Source of the DNA: Verrucomicrobiales bacterium | GTDB taxonomy: Bacteria > Verrucomicrobiota > Verrucomicrobiia > Verrucomicrobiales > V1-33 | DNA length: 64,000 bases | Assembly (NCBI GenBank): GCA_018003315.1 | Contig: JAGNEJ010000008.1 | Location: forward strand, 41,803-105,802 | Reading direction: 5' to 3' | Part shown: positions 19,224 through 28,569 of the stretch, piece after piece | Position numbering within the stretch: position 1 is the stretch's first letter | How the letters are laid out: each line of letters opens with the position of its first letter | Program-made: the position numbers and the translations under genes | The notes under the pieces: model-generated | Database searches by the model: none | What the model was told of the DNA's origin: nothing | The model's input: the letters and a program-made list of their open reading frames with translations, nothing else

Positions 19224-20594
19224 ATGGCGGTATTTCTTTACACAGCACTCAAGCAGGACGGCTCCATTGCCGCCGGTGAACTCAATGCCACGGACCGGTC
19301 GGACGCATTCCGCAAACTGGAACGGGGCCGGCTTCAGCCGGTTTCCCTCAAACCGAAGGAAGGCGCGGGTGCGGCCGTCCCGGCGGCTGCCGCCACCAGC
19401 GCGGGCAAGGCCGACAAGGCCAGGGCTGAGTCCGAGAAACCGGCAAAGCCCCAGAAGGGAAAATCCGATTCCGCCCCGTCCGCCGCGGCGTCGGAGCCGC
19501 CTTCCAAACCGCCCAAAACCAGCAAACTTGCCGAGGGTCTGCCCAAGGGACCGGTGAAGCTCAGGCGGGCGCAGGTCATTCTGTTTACCGAAGAACTCAG
19601 CGACCTGCTGGGGGCAGGACTCCAGTTGGAGCCCGCCCTGCGCATCATGGAAAGCCGCGATGAGCTTTCCAGCCTCAAGGATGTGACCATCCTGCTGCGG
19701 CAAAAAATCCGCGACGGCTCCAGTTTCGCCAACGCGCTGCGCGAATCCTCCAAGAGTTTTGGCGACCTCTACTGCAACATGGCGGCCGCCGGGGAAATTT
19801 CCGGTGCCCTGCCCAAGATTTTGCGCCGCCAGGCCGAATACATGACGGCGATTGCGGAAATCCAGAGCAAGGTGAAGACGGCGATGATCTACCCGCTGTT
19901 CCTCATCGTGGCCGGCGTCGCGGTCAGCGTGGTGTTCATTTCCTATCTGATTCCGCAGCTCACCACCCTGCTCAAGTCCATGGGCAAACCGCTGCCCGGG
20001 CCGGCGGCATTTCTCATGCAAACCGGCGACTTCTTCAAAACCTGGTGGTGGCTGCTCGCCATCCTAATTGTCTTCGGCATCTGGGCCTTCCAGCATGTTA
20101 CCAACCTCCCACAATACCGCGAGAAGTGGCACAAAAAGAAAATGGAACTGCCCTTTTTCGGGCCGCTGCTCCGCGCCCGTTTCTACGTGCAGATGCTGGA
20201 AACCCTGGCCAACCTCGTCGGCAATGGCCTGCCCCTGCTGCGCGCCCTGGAACTCACCCGCGATGCCTCGGTCAACCTCCACCTCAAAACCCTCCTCTCG
20301 CGGGTCTGCGGCATGGTCGGGGAAGGCGGTTCACTCTCCAGGTCCCTCAAAAAACTCGAATTCTTCCCCCCGCTGCTCACCGACATGGTCGCCGTGGGCG
20401 AACAGACCGGCGACCTCGAACATGCCCTGGCCCGCACCGCCATGCGCTACGACAAGGAACTCCAGCGCACCATCGACCGCGTCAGCGCTCTCATTCAGCC
20501 CGCGATCCTCTTCGTCATGGCCATCGTTGTCGGCATGATGGCTTACATGATGATCAGCATCATCATGGAATCGGTCGGCAGCATGCGGCGATAG
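19224..20594 (+). CDS. Type II secretion / type IV pilus platform protein (GspF/PilC family)
   Basis: A 456-residue inner-membrane platform protein of the GspF/PilC family, which sits at the base of type II secretion or type IV pilus machines and links the ATPase to pseudopilin assembly. An N-terminal segment (MAVFLYTALKQDGS, typical of the family) is followed by an unusually long Ala/Lys/Pro linker (about residues 40-115), then two T2SSF domains (about 125-250 and 325-450) with three hydrophobic segments. The family usually has about 400 residues, the excess being the linker. No secretin, ATPase or prepilin peptidase gene adjoins it; the nearest relative by theme is the GspG-like gene at 25498-26088. 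ATG 19224 matches the conserved N-terminus. Confidence 0.9.
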   Translation: MAVFLYTALKQDGSIAAGELNATDRSDAFRKLERGRLQPVSLKPKEGAGAAVPAAAATSAGKADKARAESEKPAKPQKGKSDSAPSAAASEPPSKPPKTSKLAEGLPKGPVKLRRAQVILFTEELSDLLGAGLQLEPALRIMESRDELSSLKDVTILLRQKIRDGSSFANALRESSKSFGDLYCNMAAAGEISGALPKILRRQAEYMTAIAEIQSKVKTAMIYPLFLIVAGVAVSVVFISYLIPQLTTLLKSMGKPLPGPAAFLMQTGDFFKTWWWLLAILIVFGIWAFQHVTNLPQYREKWHKKKMELPFFGPLLRARFYVQMLETLANLVGNGLPLLRALELTRDASVNLHLKTLLSRVCGMVGEGGSLSRSLKKLEFFPPLLTDMVAVGEQTGDLEHALARTAMRYDKELQRTIDRVSALIQPAILFVMAIVVGMMAYMMISIIMESVGSMRR

Positions 20595-20599
20595 TCGTT

Positions 20600-22015
20600 T
20601 CAAACCGCTGCCCACTGGCCGAGCTGTTCGGGGAAGGGACAGCCGATGCAGTCGGTGGCGTCCACCATGCAGAAATCCTCCAGCAACTGGATGAGCGCCT
20701 GTTGGTGAAACACCCTGGCGCCGAACGCTTCCGCCAGCGGCGTCCCGCCGAACAAACGCAAGGCCGCCAGGGTGGATTTTTCGTTGGATAGGGGTGCGGA
20801 CAGTTGGCAATAGCTGGACCACAGCGGCTCGCGCTGCGGCACCAGCATGGGAAAGGCGAGATTTGCCAGCAGATCGGCAATGCGTGCCGCGCCCACCAGG
20901 GCCAGGCGCTTGGCGCTGGGTCGGGATGTCAGGGTGTAGTGAACGTCCCAGTAGGGATGCGTCAGGGCGCGGAAGGTTTTGGCAAATTCCTTTTCTGAAA
21001 AGGAATCCGCCTGCAGGCAGCGCCGGACCGTTTGCCAAGCCTCCGCCACGGCCCCGAGGGCGGCCACGCGCCGCTGCGGGTGATTCGCCGGACGGACCGC
21101 GGAAAAATTCCAGTGCAGCGGGCGGCGCTGCGCCTCGCCGGCGAATTCGGCGCGCCGTTTCCACCAGATTTCCCACAGGGAACGCAGGTAGGTGCGGGTG
21201 TCGGTGTCGGCATCGTCAAAGGAAACGCCATCCAGAAATCCCGCAGCGCCGAAGAGCAGTGCCTCGCGTTCCCTGGGGTGCTGGCGCAGGTGTTTCAGGG
21301 GAAAACGCTGGGCCAGCACCGTCATTGGCAGCTTGTTTTTGCGGTATCCCAGCGCTTCGGCCACCGCCTGGAAGGCTGCCTGATCCCACCCGTGAATGGC
21401 GGCCACGCGCCGCCACCGCTGGGCTTTGCGTTCCAGGCGGAACCGCGCGGCGGCTTCCAGCAGGGATTCCACCCGCTGCCGCGGCCAGTCGCGCAGCACC
21501 GCGCTGCAGCGGCCCGGATGCGCCGCCGGTTGATTCATGGCCGGGCGGGCGTCCGCCACCGCACCGTCCAGCAGCACCTGGGGCACGTTGCGGTGACTGG
21601 CATTGCGGGTGAAAAATTCCCCGCCGCCGCGCTTCAGAAACAGATGGAGCACCACATCCTCGTAGGCGGGATTTTCCGCATGGCGGTGCCGCTCCCAGTC
21701 GCGGTCCTCCAAGTCCAGCTCCATGCTGCCGCGCAGCCGCTGCCCGTCCACCGTCACCGCACATTCCCGGAAATCCGGCCCCGCACCGTGGTTCCACCAG
21801 CCAAACTGGATGATTTCCACCGCCCGTCCATCCGTGGTGGAAAACCGGCGTCCGAATTCACCCGCAAACCATTTGCTCTGCCACTCCAGTTCGGAATGCA
21901 GCCGCGGCTGGGCGGCAAAAAAATCCTCATCCTGAAACCGGCGCTGCGGAAATGCCCCGCACACCAGATTCCGGTAGCGCCGGGCGAGCGGTGAAAATTC
22001 CTCCGGCTGCTCCAT
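20600..22015 (-). CDS. DUF2851 family protein
   Basis: A 471-residue protein matching DUF2851, a family of unknown function found mainly in Bacteroidetes and PVC bacteria. Visible features are the N-terminal EWQSKWFAGEFG region, the IQFGWWNHGAGPDFREC segment and an ELDLEDRDWERHRH stretch, a spacing of Asp/Glu/His residues suggestive of metal binding. There is no signal peptide or membrane segment. It follows the TIGR03790 gene by 12 bp as the last gene of a tightly packed minus-strand run. Its stop is 5 bp from the stop of the convergent plus-strand GspF gene, leaving no room for a terminator outside coding sequence. Confidence 0.8.
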   Translation of the reverse strand: MEQPEEFSPLARRYRNLVCGAFPQRRFQDEDFFAAQPRLHSELEWQSKWFAGEFGRRFSTTDGRAVEIIQFGWWNHGAGPDFRECAVTVDGQRLRGSMELDLEDRDWERHRHAENPAYEDVVLHLFLKRGGGEFFTRNASHRNVPQVLLDGAVADARPAMNQPAAHPGRCSAVLRDWPRQRVESLLEAAARFRLERKAQRWRRVAAIHGWDQAAFQAVAEALGYRKNKLPMTVLAQRFPLKHLRQHPREREALLFGAAGFLDGVSFDDADTDTRTYLRSLWEIWWKRRAEFAGEAQRRPLHWNFSAVRPANHPQRRVAALGAVAEAWQTVRRCLQADSFSEKEFAKTFRALTHPYWDVHYTLTSRPSAKRLALVGAARIADLLANLAFPMLVPQREPLWSSYCQLSAPLSNEKSTLAALRLFGGTPLAEAFGARVFHQQALIQLLEDFCMVDATDCIGCPFPEQLGQWAAV

Positions 22016-22027
22016 GCGGCTTTCGGG

Positions 22028-23608
22028 TTATTTTCCGGCAGCGCCCAGCTTCCATTCGGTGCGCATGGTCTCGATCGCCTTGAGTTCGGGCAACTTTTCC
22101 GCGAGCTTGGCGGCGGCAGCCAGCCCCGCGGCCGCCTCCTTTTTTTCCTCGCCGCTCAGATGCCATTCCGCCTGCAGGAGACTGACGCGGATTTTGTCCT
22201 GCGGGGCCCGAAACGCAGCGACCGCATTGGCAAAGGCGGTACGGATCGACTTGCGGTCGTCCGGCATCATGCCCTGGCCCAGCAGGGCGGTCATTTCCCA
22301 AAGGTTTCCGCTGCGCTGGGTGGTGGCAGCCTGGACGAGTTTGTTCAGCAGGTCCCTGTTTTCGGTTTTCTGCTCGCTGTGCTCCTTCATGAGCAGGCGC
22401 AGGGTGCGGAAGTCCTTGTCGGCAGCGGCATCGGCAATGGGAGCGGCAAACGGACGGTAGAGCGGATCGCCAAGCACCACGGCCATCCAGCTTCCGGCCG
22501 GCAGGGACATGGCGTGGGCCTCCGCCAGGGTGAATCCGCGCAGCAGCCGGTCGCTGAGAATGTCGAGGTGGGCGGTGAGCGAAAGAAATGGTTCATACAC
22601 GTTGCCGAATACTCCCGCCGCCCCCTGGCTCACCATGAGGCCCACCCAGCCTTCCTTGGTGGAACGGACGGTGGTGGCGCTGAAGGAATGAATGTGGCAG
22701 GCGATGGCCCCCCGCTTGAACTTAAATTCCGGATGGAGAAACGGCCCGTCGGGCGGGAGTTGGTACCACCCCAGATAAACGGCGCAGTCCCGCATCGGGT
22801 AGTTCTGCGGAAATGTCAGGGCACGCGAATCCACAATGACGGGAAACCCGCTGGCGCCGAAGGTCTGCGCGGCCTTCATGAGCCACTCTTCGCCTTCCTT
22901 GTAGCCGCCGGTGTCCTTCTTCGCCAGGTCCACATAGACCCGCCCGTAGAGCCCCGTTTTTTCCACCGCGAGGGCGTCGTCGATCAGCCGCCGCGCATCG
23001 GCATCCGTGGGGCCGTCGAGCCGTCCGGTCAGGAAAATGGGGGCGAGCGGCTGTGTCAGGAACGGCTCGGATTTTTCAAAGTAGGGATTGCGCAGGGGTC
23101 CTTCGATGTGCTTGTCAAGAATGCCGAAGGTCATCAGTTCGGAATCCACGCTGGCGGCATTGCTTTTGCCATTGGCGGGCGGGACCACCGGTTTTTTGCC
23201 GGTCTTGGGATCCTCCGGACCGTAAACCGGCTGTTCGTCGATGCGCAACGGCAGCCCGCGCATCAGCGCAAAAACCCGCATCCGGGTCCGGGTGCAGATT
23301 TTTCCGCCGGGGCTGTCGCCGGTTTCCCACCACCCGCGCTTGGTGAAGATTTCCCGCAACGGTTCGTCGATGGTGGACTTGAATTCCTCGCGCTTGATCG
23401 TTTCCGCCTCGGCGCACTTCAGGCCGACCAGATTCTCGCCGGGGATGTTCCGTTGTTTCGCATAGTATTCGGCCAGCTCCCGGCTGGCTGGCTGGTTGGC
23501 ATTGTAGAGGACCACGGTGCGGGGCGCGAGATTGCCCGGACCATCCGGCAACTGGGCAGGGGCGCCGAGGCCTCCGAACAGGGTGAGGAACAGGAGGTGA
23601 AATTTCAT
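22028..23608 (-). CDS. TIGR03790 family exported protein
   Basis: A 526-residue exported protein of the uncharacterised TIGR03790 family. A signal peptide (about residues 1-18) is followed by the typical opening RTVVLYNANQPASRELAEYY and YAKQRNIPGENL, then a long alpha/beta region with FPQNYPMRDCAVYLGWYQL and HIHSFSATTVRS. The C-terminal 100 residues are helical. The start at 23608 lies 4 bp beyond the lspA stop, which implies translational coupling. The family commonly occurs in PVC bacteria and Proteobacteria with no assigned role. Confidence 0.8.
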   Translation of the reverse strand: MKFHLLFLTLFGGLGAPAQLPDGPGNLAPRTVVLYNANQPASRELAEYYAKQRNIPGENLVGLKCAEAETIKREEFKSTIDEPLREIFTKRGWWETGDSPGGKICTRTRMRVFALMRGLPLRIDEQPVYGPEDPKTGKKPVVPPANGKSNAASVDSELMTFGILDKHIEGPLRNPYFEKSEPFLTQPLAPIFLTGRLDGPTDADARRLIDDALAVEKTGLYGRVYVDLAKKDTGGYKEGEEWLMKAAQTFGASGFPVIVDSRALTFPQNYPMRDCAVYLGWYQLPPDGPFLHPEFKFKRGAIACHIHSFSATTVRSTKEGWVGLMVSQGAAGVFGNVYEPFLSLTAHLDILSDRLLRGFTLAEAHAMSLPAGSWMAVVLGDPLYRPFAAPIADAAADKDFRTLRLLMKEHSEQKTENRDLLNKLVQAATTQRSGNLWEMTALLGQGMMPDDRKSIRTAFANAVAAFRAPQDKIRVSLLQAEWHLSGEEKKEAAAGLAAAAKLAEKLPELKAIETMRTEWKLGAAGK

Positions 23609-23612
23609 GTTG

Positions 23613-24122
23613 TCAGGATGCCGGGGTTTCGTCCGGCTTGGTTTCGGGAAGTTTCTGGAAGGACGAGAGGAAAAGACACACGGCGGCAATGCAGATGCAG
23701 GAATCGGCCACATTGAAGGCCGGCCAGACCATGAACTTCAGATCAAAGAGCAGGAAATCCACCACATAGCCGCGCAGCAGGCGGTCCAGCAGGTTTCCGG
23801 CAATGCCCGCGAGCAGCAGCCCGACGGCGGTTTTTCCCAGCCGGGTGGGGAAGGTGTTTTTCCGCCACATGAACAGGAGCAGGCCCACGGCAGCCAGGCT
23901 GATGCCGCCAAACATCCAGTTGGCATGGGTGCCCTCATGACCGACGCCAAACGCCACTCCGCGGTTGTGCAGGCGCACGATGTCAAAAAATCCCGGAATC
24001 ACCTGGATGCCGTCCATTTTTTCCCCCGGCGGCACGAAATGGCGGACGATCCATTCCTTGGTCGCGAAATCGAGCAGAAACAGCGGGAAACTAACCCAAA
24101 GCAGCAGGCGTGGCAGTGTCAT
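23613..24122 (-). CDS. lspA: Lipoprotein signal peptidase (signal peptidase II)
   Basis: A 169-residue inner-membrane aspartyl protease that removes the signal peptide from prolipoproteins after lipid attachment. Four hydrophobic segments are present. The conserved boxes are DFATKEW near the N-terminus, HNRGVAFG, GNLLDRLLRGYVVDF and FNVADSCI. The aspartates in the last two boxes are the expected catalytic pair. ATG 24122 gives the normal length; a longer in-frame reading upstream overlaps folA and is not credible. It lies 76 bp after folA and 4 bp before the TIGR03790 gene. Confidence 0.93.
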   Translation of the reverse strand: MTLPRLLLWVSFPLFLLDFATKEWIVRHFVPPGEKMDGIQVIPGFFDIVRLHNRGVAFGVGHEGTHANWMFGGISLAAVGLLLFMWRKNTFPTRLGKTAVGLLLAGIAGNLLDRLLRGYVVDFLLFDLKFMVWPAFNVADSCICIAAVCLFLSSFQKLPETKPDETPAS

Positions 24123-24198
24123 GCGCCGCAGCCATAGCACACACCGCAAGTCCCCGCCACCGCGCTGCGCGGAATCCTCCCGCCGCCGGATGTTGCGC

Positions 24199-24696
24199 TC
24201 ACGGGCTGGGCAGTCCGCCGTGGCTGGGGGCACGGCGGAAATAGCGCCGCCATTCGCAGTGCGGTCCGGTTTCCAGCACTTCCCAGACGGGAAAGGCGGA
24301 TTCGAATTCCGGGAAAAAGGTGTCTCCTTCCGCATCGTCGGCGAGCAGGGTGAGGTAAACGGACGCGCAGCGCGGCAGCAGCAGCCGGTAAATTTCCGCA
24401 CCTCCGATGACATGGACATCCCCGGTTAGGCCCAGGGAATCCAGCGCCGCGAGGTCCCGCACGACTTCCGCGCCAGGCGGTGCGGGGAGCGTGCGGCTGA
24501 GGATGAGATTGCGCCGGTTGGGCAGCGGACGTCCGAGGCTTTCCCAGGTTTTGCGGCCCATGATGACCGGGTGCCCGGTGGTGAGGCGCTTGAAGAATTT
24601 CAGATCCTCCAGCAAATGCCATGGCATGCGCCCGCGGCGTCCGATGACCCGGTTTTTCGCCATGGCGGCGACGGCATGATAGGAACAGCCGCTCAT
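24199..24696 (-). CDS. folA: Dihydrofolate reductase
   Basis: A 165-residue NADPH-dependent enzyme reducing dihydrofolate to tetrahydrofolate. Family landmarks are [20 protein letters not shown] at the N-terminus (nicotinamide and folate pocket), [20 protein letters not shown] (cofactor binding) and [13 protein letters not shown] (pyrophosphate-binding GG). The ATG at 24696 overlaps the thyA stop by 4 bp, so the two are translationally coupled. This is the common thyA-folA arrangement in which DHFR regenerates the folate oxidised by thymidylate synthase. A folP gene for the same pathway lies elsewhere in the window (61595). Confidence 0.95.
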   Translation of the reverse strand: MSGCSYHAVAAMAKNRVIGRRGRMPWHLLEDLKFFKRLTTGHPVIMGRKTWESLGRPLPNRRNLILSRTLPAPPGAEVVRDLAALDSLGLTGDVHVIGGAEIYRLLLPRCASVYLTLLADDAEGDTFFPEFESAFPVWEVLETGPHCEWRRYFRRAPSHGGLPSP

Positions 24697-25493
24697 ACGG
24701 CGATGGGGGCCTTGATGCCCGGGTGCGGGTCGTAGCCGTCGAGGCGGATGTGCTCGAAACGAAAGGCGTCGATGCCGGTGACGGCGGGGTCCAGCCAAAG
24801 CTGCGGCAGCGGACGAAAATCCCTTGTGAGCTGAAGCTGCACCTGGTCGAGGTGGTTGGTGTAGATGTGAAGGTCGCCGAAGGTGTGGACAAACTCCGCC
24901 GGGCGCAGGCCGCAAACCTGGGCGACTATGGCCAGCAGCAGGCTGTAGGAGGCGATGTTAAACGGCACGCCGAGGAACAGGTCTGCGCTGCGCTGGTAAA
25001 GCTGGCAACTGAGCGTCCCTTCCGCGGGATCCACGTAAAACTGAAACAGTGTGTGGCACGGGGCGAGCGCCATTCTGGGAAGGTCCGCCACATTCCACGC
25101 GCTGACGATGAGGCGGCGGCTGTCGGGGGTTTCGCGGATTTGCCGGATCACATCGCGCAACTGGTCGCAACTGCCGCCGTCCGGCAGCGCCCAGCGGCGC
25201 CACTGCCGGCCATAGACCGGACCGAGATCGCCGTGTTCGTCCGCCCATTCGTCCCAGATGGTGACGCCGTTTTCCCGCAGGTAGCGGACATTGGTGCTGC
25301 CCTGGATGAACCAAAGCAGTTCATGGACCACGGATTTGAAATGGACCCGCTTGGTGGTGACCAGCGGAAAGCCCTCGCGGAGGTCGAAGCGGCACTGCGC
25401 GCCGAATACCGACAGGGTGCCGGTGCCGGTGCGGTCTTCCCGCCGTTGGCCATTGTCCCGCACGAGCCGGAGCAGGTCATGATACTGGCGCAT
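24693..25493 (-). CDS. thyA: Thymidylate synthase (ThyA type)
   Basis: A 266-residue enzyme methylating dUMP to dTMP with methylenetetrahydrofolate. The catalytic cysteine is in [14 protein letters not shown]. The dUMP-binding [13 protein letters not shown] segment and the N-terminal [11 protein letters not shown] loop are intact. Length matches the E. coli-type enzyme. It is preceded by the GspG-like gene with a 4 bp gap and overlaps folA by 4 bp, placing it mid-operon. Confidence 0.96.
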   Translation of the reverse strand: MRQYHDLLRLVRDNGQRREDRTGTGTLSVFGAQCRFDLREGFPLVTTKRVHFKSVVHELLWFIQGSTNVRYLRENGVTIWDEWADEHGDLGPVYGRQWRRWALPDGGSCDQLRDVIRQIRETPDSRRLIVSAWNVADLPRMALAPCHTLFQFYVDPAEGTLSCQLYQRSADLFLGVPFNIASYSLLLAIVAQVCGLRPAEFVHTFGDLHIYTNHLDQVQLQLTRDFRPLPQLWLDPAVTGIDAFRFEHIRLDGYDPHPGIKAPIAV

Positions 25494-25497
25494 GGGA

Positions 25498-26088
25498 TCA
25501 GGGGGCGGCAGATTTCGGTGGGTCGGCGGCGGGCGTAGGACCGGTGGGCGGGTCCTTCTCGGCGGCCTCCGCTTCGTCTTTTTTCTTTTCGGCGTCCTTT
25601 TTTCGCCGGGCGGACTGGTCCAGGAGATCCTCGGGAACGGGGATGTTGCGCTGGGGACAGTCCCTGGACACGATGTCATCGCCGGTGCCAAATTTCCCAT
25701 CTGGACCGGCGGAGCGGATGTTGGAAAGATCGCCGGTGCCGTCGTAATCGAAAAACAGCGCATTGTCCCAGCCGTCCACCGGCACCACATGCCGCGTGCG
25801 GATGGAATACTTGTCGATGTAGAGCTTTTCCAGCTTGTTCTGCCGGTGCAGGGCGTTCATCCACGACTCTTCCTTCATGGCGGCCAGGTCGCCGGGGGGA
25901 AACGTGCCGTTGTCTGCCTTGTAGGCCAGCATGGCATCGCGCCACTGGGCGATCATCTGCTCGGTGCCGGTCCGCAGCATTTGCGGCAGGATGCGCTGGT
26001 GCATCGGCAGGACCAGGAACCAGGCGGCTGCCGCGGCGGCGGCAAAGGCGATGAGCCAGCAAAGCGGCTGGGAAAGGGATGATTTCAC
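25498..26088 (-). CDS. GspG-like pseudopilin-related protein lacking a prepilin cleavage site
   Basis: A 196-residue protein with one N-terminal hydrophobic segment (about residues 9-28), then a domain resembling the C-terminal part of major pseudopilin Gsp[13 protein letters not shown] and, later, [16 protein letters not shown], the calcium-binding-loop type motif of T2SSG proteins. Unlike true pseudopilins it shows no G/FTLIE prepilin peptidase site, and it ends in a Lys/Glu/Pro-rich tail of about 45 residues. It may be an anchored variant that no longer assembles into a pseudopilus. Translation apparently starts at GTG 26088, 5 bp after the NlpC/P60-like stop. The GspG resemblance is by motif only. 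Confidence 0.68.
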   Translation of the reverse strand: MKSSLSQPLCWLIAFAAAAAAAWFLVLPMHQRILPQMLRTGTEQMIAQWRDAMLAYKADNGTFPPGDLAAMKEESWMNALHRQNKLEKLYIDKYSIRTRHVVPVDGWDNALFFDYDGTGDLSNIRSAGPDGKFGTGDDIVSRDCPQRNIPVPEDLLDQSARRKKDAEKKKDEAEAAEKDPPTGPTPAADPPKSAAP

Positions 26089-26093
26089 GGAAT

Positions 26094-26684
26094 TCAGAGA
26101 ATGCGGCAGATGGGCTGAATGCGCTCGTCCCGCCAGATGTCATCTGGACTGATCGATTTACGGTGGAATTTGAACCGGACCCCTGCCTGCCGGTAACACT
26201 CATACACCAGCTCCGAACAGATGTATTTGCGGTCCCGGTTGCGGCGGCCCCGCTTCAGAAGGAGGCGGATGGCGATGCGCAGAATTTCCAGATTGTCATA
26301 CGGCTTGGTCAGTTCGTCCATCCCGAAGCTGATCGCCTGCTTCACCCCTTCCGGCTCCACCGCCGACGCCAGCCGCGCGATCATCATCCGGCCGCGGTAA
26401 GGACGGTTTCGACCGTGGTAGTCGCGCAGGTATTTGGAAACCGGCGCCAGCCGCACGCCGATGAAGGTTTCGCTTTCCAGAATAAACACCCGCTCCAGGT
26501 GGGCATCCTGGTAAATGATGCCGACGTGGCTCCACACCGACTTGGTGAACCACCGGATCGCATTGGAAAAAAAATACGTACCCGAGCAGAAAACCAGATC
26601 ACCGGTTTTCAGCGCCGGGCGGATTTCGTCATAGGGGATGACTTTGGTCGAGAGGATTTCTGGAATGGAGATGGGGCTGGCCAT
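26094..26684 (-). CDS. YiiX/YebB-like NlpC/P60-superfamily cysteine hydrolase
   Basis: A 196-residue protein resembling the circularly permuted NlpC/P60 group (YiiX/YebB, DUF830), papain-like hydrolases or acyltransferases. A hallmark GDLVFCSG strand leads, followed by a His in WSHVGIIY and a Cys in YICSELVYE, the likely catalytic pair. No signal peptide is evident, so it is probably cytoplasmic or loosely membrane-associated. Met at 26684 is chosen; another ATG at 26696 is possible. It is the first gene of the minus-strand run through thyA, folA and lspA, and is divergent from the prenyltransferase-repeat gene. Confidence 0.72.
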   Translation of the reverse strand: MASPISIPEILSTKVIPYDEIRPALKTGDLVFCSGTYFFSNAIRWFTKSVWSHVGIIYQDAHLERVFILESETFIGVRLAPVSKYLRDYHGRNRPYRGRMMIARLASAVEPEGVKQAISFGMDELTKPYDNLEILRIAIRLLLKRGRRNRDRKYICSELVYECYRQAGVRFKFHRKSISPDDIWRDERIQPICRIL

Positions 26685-26696
26685 GGCGTGGGGCAT

Positions 26697-26862
26697 TTCA
26701 CACCGCCTGCCCGGACGTGTCAAAGGCGTTGCCCGACTGGTCCGGGCCGCGGAGGATCAACCAAGCCAAACAATTTTGCTGCATTCGGATAAAAAATTTC
26801 CTAATTTCCTTGCGAGTCAGCGCGTTTTGATCACAGACTGACCCTTCCGCCATCCACCTGCC
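26697..26862. promoter_or_regulatory. Divergent intergenic region with AT-rich core
   Basis: The 166 bp between the NlpC/P60-like gene and the prenyltransferase-repeat gene must carry promoters in both directions. An AT-rich block at about 26772-26816 is the best promoter candidate. No convincing -35/-10 pair or operator repeat can be defined by eye. Confidence 0.4.
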
Positions 26863-28554
26863 ATGAACTACGACCCCAACCAGTATCAACAGCAAGGCTA
26901 TCCGCCCCAGCAGCCAGGCCAGGGGTACGACCCGAACATGGGATACGGCTACGACCCCAATCAGGGCTTTGCTGTGGATGAAAACGGGATGCCGATGGAG
27001 TTCGCCACCTACGTTCCGCGGCAGAAGCCATCCTACTGGAAGCGCATCGGCGGCGGCTCGCTCATGCTCAGCCTGCTGATCCACATCGTATTCATACTCA
27101 TTGCCATTTTCCTCATCACGTTTGTCATCAAGACGAAAAAGGATGATGAAAATGTGGACTTCCTGCCCGGCGGCGGCGGCGGCGGAAAATCCACCGAAGC
27201 CAAAGTGGCCTCGAAGCGCCGTGCGGTGAGCATGAGCCAGCCGAAAAGCCGCATCGCTGCCAATGTCACCTCTTCTTCCGTGACGCTGCCCGACGTGCAG
27301 ACGATGAGCGCGGACACGACCATGACCGGCCTGACCATGCCGACCGCCGGCGGGGTGGGCGGCGGCGAAGGCGGCCTGCGCGGCAAAGGCAAGGGCGGAC
27401 TGCTGGGCGATGGCTACGGCAAGGGTGTTGGTCCCGGCCATGGCGTTGGATTTGTTGGTCTGCCGTCGATCATGCGCAGCCGCTGCTCCCCGCAGGAACG
27501 GATGGAAAAGATGCGCCAAAACGGAGGCAACGAGGATTGCGAAAAGGCCGTGGTCAAGGCGCTGGACTGGTTCAAGAGCAAGCAGAATGCCGACGGATCC
27601 TGGGGCAACCAGTGGAAAGGCGGCATGACCGGGCTGGTCTTGCTCTGCTACTACGGCCACTGCGAAACGCCAGAGTCGCCGTTCTACGGAGAAAATATCC
27701 TCAAAGGCATCAACTACCTCATTAACCTTGCGCAGCAGAAAAATGGATTCTTCACCGAAATGAAGACCAACCACTGCGTCTATGAACACGGCATCGCCTG
27801 CTATGCCCTCGGAGAGACCTATTCCTTCTCCAAACTCGGCAAAAAGGAAATGCCCGGCCTGCGCGAATCCTTCGAACGCGGGGTGGCCATCATCATCGAA
27901 CACCAGCAGGACGACGGCAACTGGGCTTATGGCGGCAACAGCCCGCACTATGTCAAATACGGCCGCGAGGACATGTCCGTGACCGGCTGGCAGTTCCAGG
28001 CGCTCAAAGCCGCCAAGCACACCAATCTGAAAATCACCGGCCTGCCCGCATCCATGCGCAAGGCCGAACAATGGCTGGAAGGCAAGCTGCAGGCCGACGG
28101 CGGTATCGGCCAGCACACCGAGAAGGGCAAGGCCTACGGCAGCCACACCATGACCGGCATCGGCGTGCTGGGCATCCAGACCCTCGGCGGTAACCGCGGC
28201 GTCGCCAACAAAGGCCTGCGCTTTCTGACTGAGCAGTTCGACAAGGATCCGCTCGACTGGAACAAAAACGCGAACATTTACTGCTGGTATTACAACACCC
28301 AGGCGTTCTTCCAGAAAGGCGGACGCGAATGGGAAGCATGGAACAAGCAGTTCCGCGACCAGTTGCTCAAAAATCAGAATCCGGACGGTTCCTATGCCGC
28401 AGAGCAGGGAGATTTCAATGGAGCCACCTCCGCTGCCGCCGGCAGTGACTCTGACATTTACCGCGCCACCCTCTGCACCCTGATGCTGGAAGTTTACTAC
28501 CGCTACCTCAAGGTGGGCGACCGTGGATCGGACGCCGGTTTCGGACTCCAGTAG
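26863..28554 (+). CDS. Membrane-anchored prenyltransferase/squalene-cyclase-like repeat protein
   Basis: A 563-residue protein of a type frequent in Planctomycetes and Verrucomicrobia. Residues 1-40 are Gln/Pro/Gly/Tyr-rich (YPPQQPGQGYDP). A transmembrane helix follows at about 68-90, then a Gly-rich stretch (about 105-200). The C-terminal 350 residues form alpha/alpha-toroid repeats with the QW-like pattern (KQNADGSWGNQW, QQDDGNWAYGG, LQADGGIGQH, NQNPDGSYAAE) of terpene cyclases and prenyltransferases. The catalytic DXDD motif of squalene-hopene cyclase is not seen, so enzymatic cyclisation is doubtful. A peptidoglycan- or surface-binding role is possible. A strong hairpin terminator follows at 28570-28611. 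Confidence 0.82.
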   Translation: MNYDPNQYQQQGYPPQQPGQGYDPNMGYGYDPNQGFAVDENGMPMEFATYVPRQKPSYWKRIGGGSLMLSLLIHIVFILIAIFLITFVIKTKKDDENVDFLPGGGGGGKSTEAKVASKRRAVSMSQPKSRIAANVTSSSVTLPDVQTMSADTTMTGLTMPTAGGVGGGEGGLRGKGKGGLLGDGYGKGVGPGHGVGFVGLPSIMRSRCSPQERMEKMRQNGGNEDCEKAVVKALDWFKSKQNADGSWGNQWKGGMTGLVLLCYYGHCETPESPFYGENILKGINYLINLAQQKNGFFTEMKTNHCVYEHGIACYALGETYSFSKLGKKEMPGLRESFERGVAIIIEHQQDDGNWAYGGNSPHYVKYGREDMSVTGWQFQALKAAKHTNLKITGLPASMRKAEQWLEGKLQADGGIGQHTEKGKAYGSHTMTGIGVLGIQTLGGNRGVANKGLRFLTEQFDKDPLDWNKNANIYCWYYNTQAFFQKGGREWEAWNKQFRDQLLKNQNPDGSYAAEQGDFNGATSAAAGSDSDIYRATLCTLMLEVYYRYLKVGDRGSDAGFGLQ

Positions 28555-28569
28555 TTCGATTTCAATTCC

